From Streptomyces sp. R41 (lineage in GTDB: Bacteria; Actinomycetota; Actinomycetes; Streptomycetales; Streptomycetaceae), in assembly GCF_041053055.1 (NCBI RefSeq), contig NZ_CP163443.1:8043001-8107000 (forward strand): DNA of 64,000 bases, in the 5' to 3' direction. Position 1 is the stretch's first letter. Every line of letters starts with the position of its first letter. The notes beneath the pieces are model-generated. The model made no database searches. It was not told the origin of the DNA and was given only the letters and a program-made list of their open reading frames with translations. Made by a program: the position numbers and the translations under genes. Shown here piece by piece: positions 1 to 8,505 of the stretch.

Positions 1-58
1 TCCTGACCCGCCTGTCGAAGTAGCCATACGCCGTATTTGTAGTGAGGGGTTGAGCTTC

Positions 59-466
59 ATGTCGTACGACATCGAAAAGCCGGACGAGCAGTGGCGCGCG
101 GAGCTGACCCCGGCCGAGTACACGGTCCTTCGCAAGGCGGGCACCGAGCCCGCCTTCACGGGTGAGTACACCGACACCAAGACCAAGGGCGTCTACTCCT
201 GTCGCGCCTGTGGCGCCGAACTCTTCACGTCCAACGAGAAGTTCGAGTCGCACTGCGGCTGGCCGTCCTTCTTCGACCCGAAGGACACCGACGCGGTCGA
301 GCTGATCGAGGACCGGTCGCACGGGATGATGCGGACGGAGGTGCGGTGCGCTCGGTGCGGGTCGCATCTCGGGCATGTGTTCGAGGGTGAGGGGTATGCG
401 ACCCCGACCGACCAGCGGTACTGCATCAACTCCATCTCGTTGCGGCTGGCGCCCGACGAGACGTGA
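59..466 (+). CDS. msrB: Peptide-methionine (R)-S-oxide reductase MsrB
   Basis: Cytosolic repair enzyme that reduces the R-epimer of methionine sulfoxide in proteins. The 135-residue product is a complete single-domain SelR/MsrB protein. Two CxxC zinc pairs are visible (CRAC and CARC), with the GWPSF motif between them. The C-terminal RYCINS motif supplies the catalytic cysteine, and the conserved HLGHVF stretch is present. An upstream TTG at 50 is in frame, but the GAGGGG at 44-49 lies about 9 bases before ATG 59, so 59 is preferred. It appears to be a stand-alone gene with no operon partner. Family assignment is secure from motifs and length. Confidence 0.96.
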   Translation: MSYDIEKPDEQWRAELTPAEYTVLRKAGTEPAFTGEYTDTKTKGVYSCRACGAELFTSNEKFESHCGWPSFFDPKDTDAVELIEDRSHGMMRTEVRCARCGSHLGHVFEGEGYATPTDQRYCINSISLRLAPDET

Positions 467-726
467 GCCGGCGCCCTGATCCGGCCGCCTGTGGGCCGAT
501 CGTGATTGCGCGGTGACTCCGCAGGCACCACGGCAAGCCCAATCGGGAGACGCTGCCGGCGCAGAGCAAGGCTGGTGAAATTCCAGTACAAAGCGTGCGT
601 TGATTGAACGGCCCTTAAATGTCGATATGCAGTTATGGTGACCAATAGTGGCTTGGTGAATCGAACGCATGGCGGAAGTGGCTGCCGGCCGTGGTGACGT
701 GCGGAACTCCGCCGCGTCGGGTGCGG

Positions 727-975
727 TCAGTCGATGAAGTCGGCGATGAGGGTGGCGAATTCGTCGGGGGTGGCCAGGCGGATGCCGAGGGTTTCGGCCT
801 TGGCGCGTTTGGATCCGGCGCCTTCTCCGGCGACGACCAGGGTGGTCTTCTTGGAGACGCTGGAGGAGGAGCGGCCGCCGGCGCGTTCTATGAGCTCGGC
901 CGACGCCTTCACCGCGTCCTCGACCGCCTGCGCGTAGGCGGCGGCATCCACGATCACTGCAGCAGGTGTTGTCAT
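727..975 (-). CDS. Small protein with the C-terminal half of a BRCT domain
   Basis: Encodes about 82 residues. The segment from [18 protein letters not shown] to the end matches the second half of the BRCT fold as seen at the C-terminus of NAD-dependent DNA ligases: the SKKT-LVV strand, the GEGAGSK loop, KAETLG and a final EF-LI helix. The first half is replaced by an Ala-rich helical segment without the usual GxxF/V start, so it is either a divergent mini-BRCT protein or the tail of a decayed gene. Start chosen at ATG 975, with an AGG about 9 bases upstream; an in-frame ATG lies 9 bases earlier. A role in DNA repair or phosphopeptide binding is only inferred. Confidence 0.62.
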   Translation of the reverse strand: MTTPAAVIVDAAAYAQAVEDAVKASAELIERAGGRSSSSVSKKTTLVVAGEGAGSKRAKAETLGIRLATPDEFATLIADFID

Positions 976-1127
976 GCCCGCCATCCTGCCTGCCACCACT
1001 GACAACGCCCCGGGCGCGCGCTTCACCGCTCGCGGCAAGTGGCGGTGGACCTCGCGCCTCGGTCCCGGGAACCGGGTCCGATTCCCGTCTCGGCTCGGAG
1101 GCGTACGTTCAGCGCGCGAGACATGAC

Positions 1128-1157
1128 TGAGGGGCCGGCGAACGTGCCGGCCCCTCA
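1128..1157 (-). terminator. Strong hairpin downstream of the initiator tRNA
   Basis: A perfect 12-bp stem (TGAGGGGCCGGC and its complement) with a 6-base loop lies 8 bases beyond the 3' end of the minus-strand tRNA gene. There is no long T-run, as is common for Streptomyces terminators. It may also stop transcripts from the plus side. Confidence 0.8.
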
Positions 1158-1165
1158 GGTTTCAG

Positions 1166-1239
1166 TAGCGGGGACAGGATTTGAACCTGCGACCTCTGGG
1201 TTATGAGCCCAGCGAGCTACCGAGCTGCTCCACCCCGCG
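1166..1239 (-). tRNA. Initiator tRNA-fMet (CAT)
   Basis: Read on the minus strand, a full cloverleaf starts CGCGGGG and ends CCCCGCTA. The anticodon loop is CTCATAA (anticodon CAT). Initiator hallmarks are visible: an unpaired position 1 (C1 opposite U72) and three consecutive G-C pairs in the anticodon stem (GGG/CCC). The T-loop is canonical (TTCAAAT). CCA is not encoded; the next bases are CTG. The start of translation in the cell would depend on this or a duplicate gene. Confidence 0.96.
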
Positions 1240-1584
1240 TCGTAGTAGCAACTCTACGTCAAGTTTCGCGGCCCCCACACCAAGATCGCCCGTCGGCACC
1301 GGTGATTGAGCCCGCGGCGATGTGCCGCCCGGCCATGGCGACTGCGAGCGACGGCACGACGGCGGCAACCCGGCGCGCGGCGCAAACCCTGCCCGACGGC
1401 CGCGTCGACCGCCGCTGGCGCACTCCCCGCGGCCCGCCGTCGAACCGATCGCCGCCTGGGCCGGAGCGCCTCGATGAGGTCGCGTCATCCTGCAGGGCGG
1501 GCGAGACGCAGTCCGCCGACAAGGGCGCGTCCCAGCTCGCTTCGGCCGTCACGCCGCCGGCAACGGCCGCTCATCCCGCCCGCA
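1240..1584. other. Stretch without a recognisable gene
   Basis: Between the initiator tRNA and the end of the TetR gene I see only high-GC sequence with open frames on both strands that lack family motifs or plausible ribosome sites. The tRNA promoter should lie in the first ~60 bases of this stretch (minus-strand transcription), but no clear -10/-35 pair stands out. Confidence 0.5.
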
Positions 1585-2205
1585 TCAGCAGGCGGGCCAG
1601 GCGCGCATCGCCAGGGCCGCGACCCCTTCGAGGTCCGCGCGGCCGGCGCCGTCCTGGGCCTGTCGCGACATGCCCTGCTGGGTGGCCGCGCAGAAGGTGG
1701 CGAGGGCGGCCACGTCGGTGTCGGCGGGCAACCGTCCCGTCCGCACGTCCTCGGCGATCCGGTCGGCGAGGACCTGCTTGAACGCCATACGCCCCGCCCG
1801 CAACTCCTCGGCAACCTCGGCGCTGCCCGGCCCGTGCGCCGCCGTCGCACTGATGATCAGGCAGCCGGGCGGATGAGTCCGGTCGGTGTACATGGCGGCG
1901 GACTCGCGCAGCAGACGTTCGACGGCCCGGAAGGCGGTGGGTTCCTCGGCCAGCGCCCGTGCGACGAACGCCCCGTACTTCTCCGAGTAGAGCCGCACAC
2001 ACTCGCGGAACAACGCGCGCTTGTCACCGAACGCCCCGTACAGACTCGGCGGCCGGATGTCCATCGCAGCCGTCAGCATCGCGATGGACGTTCCGTCGTA
2101 CCCGTACCGCCAGAACTCCTTCAGCGCTGCCTCCAGCGCCACGTCCCGATCGAACGCGACGGGCCGTCCCGTCGTCTTGCCGGAGCGAGCACTTCGAGTG
2201 GTCAT
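1585..2205 (-). CDS. TetR/AcrR-family transcriptional regulator
   Basis: A 206-residue one-component repressor. The N-terminal helix-turn-helix (about residues 15-60) contains the TetR signature: a helix with EAALKEFWRYGYDGTS, then IAMLTAAMDIRPPSLYGAFGDK, the typical recognition helix and the YxxFxxK element. The C-terminal ligand-binding part includes a short GCLIISAT segment typical of the TetR_C subgroup found near oxidoreductases. It lies downstream of and co-directional with the SDR remnant (2290-2803), so it may once have controlled that dehydrogenase. Ligand and targets unknown. Confidence 0.92.
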   Translation of the reverse strand: MTTRSARSGKTTGRPVAFDRDVALEAALKEFWRYGYDGTSIAMLTAAMDIRPPSLYGAFGDKRALFRECVRLYSEKYGAFVARALAEEPTAFRAVERLLRESAAMYTDRTHPPGCLIISATAAHGPGSAEVAEELRAGRMAFKQVLADRIAEDVRTGRLPADTDVAALATFCAATQQGMSRQAQDGAGRADLEGVAALAMRAWPAC

Positions 2206-2289
2206 CCCGACAGCGTAACGGTCACTACAGATCTCGCTGTCATGGGGGCTACTACCGGTCTCGACCTCGCAGGCATGGCCGAGGCGCCG

Positions 2290-2803
2290 TCAGACCACGT
2301 GGCGGCCGCCGTCCAGGGAGAGCACATCCCCGGTCGTGTAGGTGGCGCGCACCAGGGCGAGGGCGGCCTCGGCCACATCCTCCGTGTGCCGGCCCGGCGT
2401 AGGGGTGTGTGGACAGCGACCCACTCGCGCGAGTCCTCGAGGATGTCGGGTGCCTCGTCGTACCAGGGCGTCTCGATCAGGCCCGGGGCGATGGCGTTGA
2501 CCCGGATCTCGGGGCCGAGGGTGGCCGCGAGCATGCGTGTCAGGTGGTTGACGGCCGCCTTGCTCACTCCGTACGGGATCGAACTGCCAAGGGCCCGGCT
2601 TCCGGAGACGGACGAGATATTGATGATCGTCGCCGAACCGGACGCCTTCAGATGCGGGACGGCGGCGGCGGTCACCTGCCAGGTGCCGATGACGCTGATG
2701 TCGAGGATGGCCCGCCAGGTGTCGGCGTCGACGGCGTCGAGATCGTCGAGGGGGATGAAGCGCGTGGTTCCCGCGTTGTTGACGAGTAAGTCGCGCCTTC
2801 GGC
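2290..2803 (-). pseudogene. Remnant of a short-chain dehydrogenase/reductase (5' truncated, frameshifted)
   Basis: Only the middle and end of an SDR survive. The reading frame begins directly after the stop of the upstream gene with LLVNNAGT (the NNAG motif), continues through INISSVSGS (catalytic Ser) and YGVSKAAV (catalytic Tyr-x3-Lys) to HTPLRRAGT, then loses frame. In the neighbouring frame the SDR C-terminus resumes as EDVAEAALALV and ends GDVLSLDGGRHVV followed by TGA. Adding back one base near 2384 (ACACGG to ACACCGG) restores GTPEDVAEA. The NAD(P)-binding GxxxGxG and the first ~80 residues are missing, consistent with a deletion that fused the remnant to the preceding gene. Confidence 0.85.
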
Positions 2804-3805
2804 TCACAGCACCTTGCGGTGGACCAGGGCCGAGAGCACCAGCGCGCCCGGCAGCAGGGGCAGCCAGATCGTCAGGACGCGGTAGCCGATGACGGTCGCC
2901 GTGGACAGGTCCAGGGGGGCGCCCAGCGCGACCATGGTGAATACGAGCGCAGCGTCCACGGGGCCGATGCCGCCCGGCGCGGGCACTGCTCCGACCGCGG
3001 TGCTGGCGGCGAGGAACGCGAAGACCACCTGCGGCCAGGACAGCGGAAGGCCGAGCGAGGCCCCGACCGAGGCGATCACGCTCGCCTGGAGAACCGGGGC
3101 GATGGCCGCCCCACCCCAGAGGGCGAGGACGCGGCTGGGCCGGGAGTGCAGCAGCCGTACGTCGGTCAGAGCGGTACGTACGAGGTTGAGGACGGGTCGA
3201 CGCAGCGGCCGCACCACCGTGATGAGCAGGGCCGGCGCGGTCAGGCCGATGGTCACGCCCCCGGCGATCAGGAGCAACGTCCGTTCGTCCGGCACGAGTT
3301 GACCGAGTCGCAGCAGGTCGGGGAAGGCCACGAGGAAGACGAGGAGCACCAGCGTCTTCGCGATCGGTTTGATCAGCGAGTACAGGGCGAGCGAGGCGGT
3401 GGCCCGCGCGAGGGGGATGCCCTGGCGCTGCAGGAAGCGCAGGGTGACGGCATGGGCGCCGATGCTCGCCGGAAGCACATGGTTGGCGGCGCCGGCGGCG
3501 AACTGCGACGCGAGCAGCGGCCCCGGCGGAAGCCTTTCCGGTATGGCCCCCTGTCGGACGACCGCGGCGACCACCCAGCCCAGGCAGGTGAAGAAGAGCC
3601 CGGAAAGCAGCCACCAGGGATCGGCGGAGGCCAGCCGGGCGGCGCCGTCGGACACGGCGTGCCAGTCGACCGCCGCCCACGCTCCGATCAGCAGGAGCGG
3701 AAGCAGGCTCAGCGCCCGGCCGGCGAGGCGTGCGGCGGAGGGGGAGCGGACGGGGGCTTGGGCGGGGAGCGGCCCGGGGAGTTCATCGAGCGGGAGCAGG
3801 GACAC
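2804..3805 (-). CDS. PF03706 (lysylphosphatidylglycerol synthase TM region-like) membrane protein
   Basis: Polytopic inner-membrane protein of about 333 residues with some eight hydrophobic segments. It resembles the UPF0104 flippase-like transmembrane domain of MprF, including the AAGAANHVLPASIGAHAVTL and VGAVPAPGGIGPVDAAL type loops typical of this family. No soluble aminoacyl-transferase domain is attached, so lipid transport or scaffolding is more likely than lysyl transfer. Start taken as GTG 3805 (AAGGA about 11 bases upstream); other starts are possible. The last codons abut the truncated SDR gene with no intergenic space. Confidence 0.82.
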   Translation of the reverse strand: MSLLPLDELPGPLPAQAPVRSPSAARLAGRALSLLPLLLIGAWAAVDWHAVSDGAARLASADPWWLLSGLFFTCLGWVVAAVVRQGAIPERLPPGPLLASQFAAGAANHVLPASIGAHAVTLRFLQRQGIPLARATASLALYSLIKPIAKTLVLLVFLVAFPDLLRLGQLVPDERTLLLIAGGVTIGLTAPALLITVVRPLRRPVLNLVRTALTDVRLLHSRPSRVLALWGGAAIAPVLQASVIASVGASLGLPLSWPQVVFAFLAASTAVGAVPAPGGIGPVDAALVFTMVALGAPLDLSTATVIGYRVLTIWLPLLPGALVLSALVHRKVL

Positions 3806-4102
3806 GGCGCACGTCGTCCTTCCACGTCGCGCACCGCGCTGTGCGGGGCGGACGGATACAAGGCGAGGCAGGAGGGGACGGCGGAAACGTGCCCGCCCGG
3901 TGTGACGCCATGGTGTCCGGGAGCGGAAGGAGCGCGGGCGGGTGGGCGACGCGGCCGACGTCCGCCGTTCCGCACCGCGTGCTCCTGACGCATGTGATGC
4001 GCACGGGCCTGGTGAGCCGAGTTCCTTCGGCTCGCCGCCGCGTGAACGGGCTGCGACCATGGCGTTCCGCGAGAGCTCGCAGGCGGAGGGAAAGAGAGCC
4101 AG
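3806..4102. promoter_or_regulatory. Divergent intergenic region
   Basis: About 297 bases separate two divergently transcribed membrane-protein genes and must hold both promoters. No unambiguous -10/-35 pair or palindrome is visible. A purine-rich GGAGGGAAAGAG at about 4086-4097 is the ribosome site of the plus-strand gene. Confidence 0.45.
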
Positions 4103-5637
4103 GTGGCGCAAGTGCGATACGACCAGCGGGTGTTGGCGCTGGTCGAGGTTCGGGGCGGGGCGCACGACTGGGAGGAGGCCGAGCGGCGTTTCGAGGCGCA
4201 CGGCTGGCCCGTTCGAGGCCGTCATCCGTGTGGCGAGGGGCCGTTGAGGGGTGTGCTGACCCCCGATCCCTCCTCGCGTGTGTACGAGGTGGAGGTGCGG
4301 CTCTTCGGAGCGGCCAAGGGGTGTGATCGAGGGGCCTCGCACCGCGTGCGCAAGGTGATGCGGGCCGCTCGTCTCGAAGCGTATGTGCGGCGTGCCGAAC
4401 CGATGGTGCGGGACCGGGAGATGTTCACGCATTGGAAGGTCTTCAGCACCGCCCACGGGCGCGCCGGGCGCGGGTCCCGGGTGCGTCGGCTCGCCGACCG
4501 GTATGCCGTGCGGTTCGGGTGGTACGACACGGATACGCGGGTGTCCGGGAGGCCCTCGCAGCGCTGCGCCTCGCCCGCGCCGACGGAGCGTCTGGCTATG
4601 TCGCATCGACGCCGGTGGCCGTGCGCCCGCTCGACGGGCGGTGGCGTGCGAACGTGCGGTACTGGCCGGAGGAGGAGGGGGAGCGCCGCCTGTTCCGGAT
4701 GGTCTGCTGGGTGCTCCTCGCCGCGGCCTCGCTGGTGTTCGCGTCCGGGCGCGAGGGGTCCGTGCGTGGGTTCTGGTGCGGTGCAGTGGCGCTGGGGCTG
4801 GTCGGCGCGCTGTGGTCGGGAACGCGGTTGTACCGGCGGGGGCGGCTGGCGGGCGCAGTCATCGCCGTCGTGGCCGTCGGCGTGTTCGCCGCCATGGCGC
4901 TCGGGGCGCTCGACCAGCACGGTCGGGGCTGGTCGCGGTTGCAGGTCCTGGTCACCGTCGCCCTGGTCGCCGTACTCGGTGGTCTGCGGCTGCTCGTGCG
5001 GCAGTGGACGTGGGGTGAGTGGGTGGCCTGGGCGGTGCCGCTCGTGGTGACGCTGGCCGCATCGTCGTTCATCGCGGCGGGGTCCGTCCTGCACGCCCTG
5101 TACGCGGTCGGGCTCGACCTCTCGCCGGACGACCTCGACGTTCCGGGCATCTGGCAAGTGGCCGCCGCCGTCAAGCTGTTGGTCCTGCTGAGCATGGTCA
5201 TGGCCGTGCCCGCCTGGTGGGGCTACGCCCGGCACCGGCATCACTTCCACGCCACGCCCGGTGGCGGGTTCAACGTCGTTCTCTACGTCCTGCTGCTGAT
5301 CCTCATGTTCGGCGGGGCCGCGGGCCTCGCCCTCGACTCGGCCCGGACTGCGGTGGACCGGACGACCGCCGCCGCGAAGAGCAGCCAGGACCCACCCTCC
5401 TACTTCGGCGTCCAGCCGGAGTGGACGTGTGTCGAGCCCGTGGTTTCGGTGTCCAAGCTCTCCGGAGAGGGTCCCCGGCTCCAACCGGCAAGGCCCTACC
5501 TGTCGTTCGGGGTCGTGGACGGCACGGCCGTCCTGTGGGACAGGACGGCCGCGCAGCCGGTGAAGCTGCCCGCGAACCAGGTGCGTCTCGTACCGGCGGA
5601 CTCGGCGACGGCGACATGCGCGGGCCCCGCCCGGTAG
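4103..5637 (+). pseudogene. Polytopic membrane protein gene with a frameshift near 4540
   Basis: The first ~145 codons (GTG 4103, good GGAGGG ribosome site) encode a soluble region ending VRFGWYDTDTR. The continuation is in the -1 frame (REALAALRLARADGASGYV onward) to TAG 5637. The second part has seven hydrophobic segments (for example around residues equivalent to 4690-4740, 4840-4900, 5030-5110, 5150-5210 and 5270-5330) and a ~110-residue C-terminal extracytoplasmic part with two cysteines. Loss of one base between roughly 4530 and 4550 explains the break. The two halves look like one conserved streptomycete hypothetical protein. True mutation, sequencing error or programmed -1 frameshifting cannot be separated here. 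Confidence 0.7.
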
Positions 5638-5652
5638 TCACCGGGCGGGGCC
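5623..5652. terminator. Bidirectional terminator hairpin
   Basis: Perfect 13-bp stem GGCCCCGCCCGGT with a 4-base loop. It overlaps the stop codon of the plus-strand membrane gene and precedes the end of the minus-strand remnant, so it can serve both convergent transcripts. Confidence 0.8.
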
Positions 5653-5669
5653 AGGGGTGTGCGGCGCGC

Positions 5670-6117
5670 TCAGCCCACGTCGGAGGCGTCCAGGCGGTAC
5701 AGACCGCTCGTACTCGACGTGCTCGACGTGCTCGACGAGGTTGACGTGCTCGACGCGGATGACGACGAACTGGAGCTGTACGACGAGGACTTGACGGCGG
5801 CGCCGTGCTTCGCGACCCAGGTGGCGATCTCGGAGTCGGTGCCCTGTCCGCCGGTGCTGCTGATCATGATGTAGTGCAGCTTGCCGGACTTCACCAGGCT
5901 CTTGAGCTTGGCCAGGGTCATGGCGTTGTCGCTGCCGGACCAGCCGCCCATGGAGATCACGGGCTGTCCGGACTCCAGGATGATCGAGGACGCGGTCTGG
6001 TCGGTGGCCACCGCCAGCAGCCAAGTGGCGCCGTCCTGATGCTTCTTCAGGTACGTGATCATGTCCGAGGTGACCTGGCTGCCGCCGCCCATCTGGCCAC
6101 GCGACCTGACGGTGTGA
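5670..6117 (-). pseudogene. C-terminal fragment of a GT39/ArnT-type mannosyltransferase
   Basis: About 140 residues match the soluble tail of streptomycete protein-mannosyltransferase-like GT39 enzymes: a Gly-rich start, YLKKHQDGATWLLAV, QPVISMGGWSGSD, MTLAKLKSLVKSGKLHY, WVAKHGAAVK, a Ser-rich linker and the terminal GLYRL-DVG. The ten or more membrane spans and the catalytic N-terminal part expected (whole enzyme ~700 residues) are absent. Upstream the frame runs directly into the end of the 6118-8505 gene without a start or ribosome site. It is therefore read as a deletion remnant. The Ser/Thr-rich tail is encoded by short GAC/GTC-type repeats at about 5710-5800. Confidence 0.82.
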
Positions 6118-8505
6118 CTACTGGACGGGAAGCGGCTGCTCCGCCCAGATCGTCTTTCCGGTGCCCGTCGGGCGGGTGCCCCAGCGGTCGGTGAGTTGGG
6201 CGACGAGGAGGAGGCCGCGGCCGCCCTCGTCGTAGGTGCGGGCCCGGCGCAGGTGGGGCGAGGTGCTGCTGGCGTCGGAGACCTCGCAGATGAGGGTGCG
6301 GTCGCGGATGAGCCGGAGCTGGATGGGGGCGCCGCCGTAGCGGATGGCGTTGGTGACCAGTTCGCTGACGACGAGTTCGGTGACGAACGCGGCCTCGTCG
6401 AGCCCCCAGTCGGTGAGCCGCTCGGTGGCGTACTGCCGGGCGGTGGCCACCACCGCCGGGTCGGCGGGCAGGTCCCAGACGGCGACCTGCGCGGTGTCCA
6501 GGGCGCGGGTACGGGCCAGCAGCAGCGCCACGTCGTCGGCGGGACGCTCCGGGAGCAGGGCCCCCAGCACGTTGTCGCAGGCGTCCTCCAGATTCCTGGC
6601 CGGGGCCGTCAGGGCGGCGCACAGCGCGGCGGTGCCCGCGTCCACGTCGAGGTCGCGGGCCTCGATGAGACCGTCCGTGTAGAGGGCGAGTACGGCGCCT
6701 TCGGGCAGGTCCAACTCGGTGGACTCGAACGGGAGGCCGCCGACGCCGAGCACCGGCCCCGAGCTCACCCCGACGACCTCGACGGCTCCGTCCGGGTACA
6801 GCACGGCGGGCGGCGGGTGCCCGGCCGAGGCGATCGTGCAGCGGCGGGCGACCGGGTCGTACAGCGCGTACAGACAGGTGGCACCGATCTCGCCGCCCAT
6901 TCCGCTCTCATCGGCCGCCAAGTGCCCGACCAGATCGTCGAGGTGGGTGAGCAGCTCGTCCGGGGGCAGGTCGACATCGGCCAGCGTCCACACCGCCGTA
7001 CGCAGCCGTCCCATCGTGACGGAGGCGTGGATGCCGTGTCCGACGACGTCTCCGACCACCAGCGCCACCCGGGTGCCGGACAGCGGGATCACGTCGAACC
7101 AGTCGCCGCCCACGCCCGCCCGGGACAGCGCCGGAAGGTAGCGGGAGGCGAACTCGACCGCCGCCTGCCCCGCCACGACCTGCGGCAGCAGACTGCGCTG
7201 CAGGGCCAGCGCGGTCGTGTGCTCCCGGGTGTACCGGCGGGCGTTGTCCACGCAGACGGCGGCGCGGCTGGCCAGCTCCCGCGCCAGGGACACGTCGTCC
7301 TGGTCGAAGGGATCGGGGCTGCGCAGGGTGAGCAGCCGTACGAGGACCGCCACCCCGAGGGTCGTACCGCGCGCCACCAGCGGTACGGCCATCAGTGAGA
7401 ATTCCCTGTTGTCGCTCTCCCGCAGTTTGGCGGCCCGGTCGTCGTGCCGCGCGAGCCAGGTGTCGAGGTCCGCTTCGCCGGTTCTGGTGAGCACCGCGAC
7501 GCCGGTGGCCAGCGCGCGGGCCGGCGGTGAGGCGGGCGGATAGACGTCCGCGGCGCCCAGGTCGATCGCCGCCTCGGGCACACCGGCGGTGCGGGAGTGG
7601 TGTGCGACGCGGCGCAGCTGCAGATCGCCGACGACCGGGCCGGCGGCGGGTTCTTCGCCCTCGAGCACCGAGTCCAAGAGGTCCACGCTGGCGAAGTCCG
7701 CCAGCTGGGGCACCGCAAGTTCGGCCAGCTCCCGGGCGGTGTGGATCACGTCCAGCCGCGTACCGATGCTGGTGGCGGCCTTGTTCAGCAGCGCCAGCCG
7801 CTGCCTGGCCAGGTGCTGCTCGCTGCTGTCGAACGCGGCCAGCGCCACCCCGAGCAACTGCCCGGAGGGGTCCCGCAGTGGCCACATCTCGGTGTTCCAC
7901 GCGTGCATCCGCGTCCCCGAGGGCGCGCGGGTCCAGCTCTCGTAGTGCACCGGCCGTCCCGTCTCGACGACCTTCCGCAGATGGCGCAGGAATCCGCGGC
8001 TGTGCTCCGCGTTCTCCACGGTGTCCGGGAAGAAGCGGCCGAGGACCTCCGCCTCCGCCTGGTCCATGATCCGGCACGCCGTGTCATTCATCCGCAGATA
8101 CCGCTGCTCGGTGTCGAAGATCGACATCGACATCGACGACTGCCTGAACGCCAGCTCGCCCAGCGCGCGGCTCCCGTCGTCAGGCGCCGCGGTGATCACG
8201 TATCCCCCCGGCTCCCCGTCGTCGCTCCGCAGCGGGCACACCCGCAGCGCCAGCTCCGTCCGCCGCCCGTCGCGCAGCCGTACGGCCACCACCGCGCCGC
8301 CGCTCTCCCGCAGCTCCCGCCAGGCCGTGTCGGCGCCCCCGTCGATCAGCTCGGCCACCGGCCGCCCGGTGATCTCCTGCGCGGCGTACCCCGTCAGCAG
8401 ACGCGCGCCCTCGCTCCAGCCCGTGACGATTCCGCGTGCGTCGACCACCGCCATGGCGTCACCGGCCGTGGTCGCCCGCTCCCCATCGCCCGGCAATGTC
8501 ACCAT
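6118..8505 (-). CDS. PAS-PAS-GAF-SpoIIE (PP2C) phosphatase with C-terminal HATPase domain
   Basis: A 795-residue cytosolic signalling protein. Order: PAS 1 (about 15-115, TAMAVVDARGIVTGW region), PAS 2 (about 125-235), GAF (about 250-430), SpoIIE-type PP2C phosphatase (about 445-660, with GGDWFDV, VGDVVGHG and LYTDGLIE metal-site motifs) and a GHKL ATPase domain (about 680-795, with SELVTNAIRYG and GGRGLLLV). This architecture fits partner-switching: dephosphorylation of anti-sigma antagonists plus anti-sigma kinase activity in one polypeptide. Start ATG 8505 is chosen because the PAS domain follows closely, though no strong ribosome site is visible. The stimulus is unknown. Confidence 0.93.
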   Translation of the reverse strand: MVTLPGDGERATTAGDAMAVVDARGIVTGWSEGARLLTGYAAQEITGRPVAELIDGGADTAWRELRESGGAVVAVRLRDGRRTELALRVCPLRSDDGEPGGYVITAAPDDGSRALGELAFRQSSMSMSIFDTEQRYLRMNDTACRIMDQAEAEVLGRFFPDTVENAEHSRGFLRHLRKVVETGRPVHYESWTRAPSGTRMHAWNTEMWPLRDPSGQLLGVALAAFDSSEQHLARQRLALLNKAATSIGTRLDVIHTARELAELAVPQLADFASVDLLDSVLEGEEPAAGPVVGDLQLRRVAHHSRTAGVPEAAIDLGAADVYPPASPPARALATGVAVLTRTGEADLDTWLARHDDRAAKLRESDNREFSLMAVPLVARGTTLGVAVLVRLLTLRSPDPFDQDDVSLARELASRAAVCVDNARRYTREHTTALALQRSLLPQVVAGQAAVEFASRYLPALSRAGVGGDWFDVIPLSGTRVALVVGDVVGHGIHASVTMGRLRTAVWTLADVDLPPDELLTHLDDLVGHLAADESGMGGEIGATCLYALYDPVARRCTIASAGHPPPAVLYPDGAVEVVGVSSGPVLGVGGLPFESTELDLPEGAVLALYTDGLIEARDLDVDAGTAALCAALTAPARNLEDACDNVLGALLPERPADDVALLLARTRALDTAQVAVWDLPADPAVVATARQYATERLTDWGLDEAAFVTELVVSELVTNAIRYGGAPIQLRLIRDRTLICEVSDASSTSPHLRRARTYDEGGRGLLLVAQLTDRWGTRPTGTGKTIWAEQPLPVQ

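Noticed and set aside
1259..1552. Open frames between the tRNA and TetR genes
   Set aside because: High-GC shadow frames with no motif, no ribosome site and no consistent codon bias.
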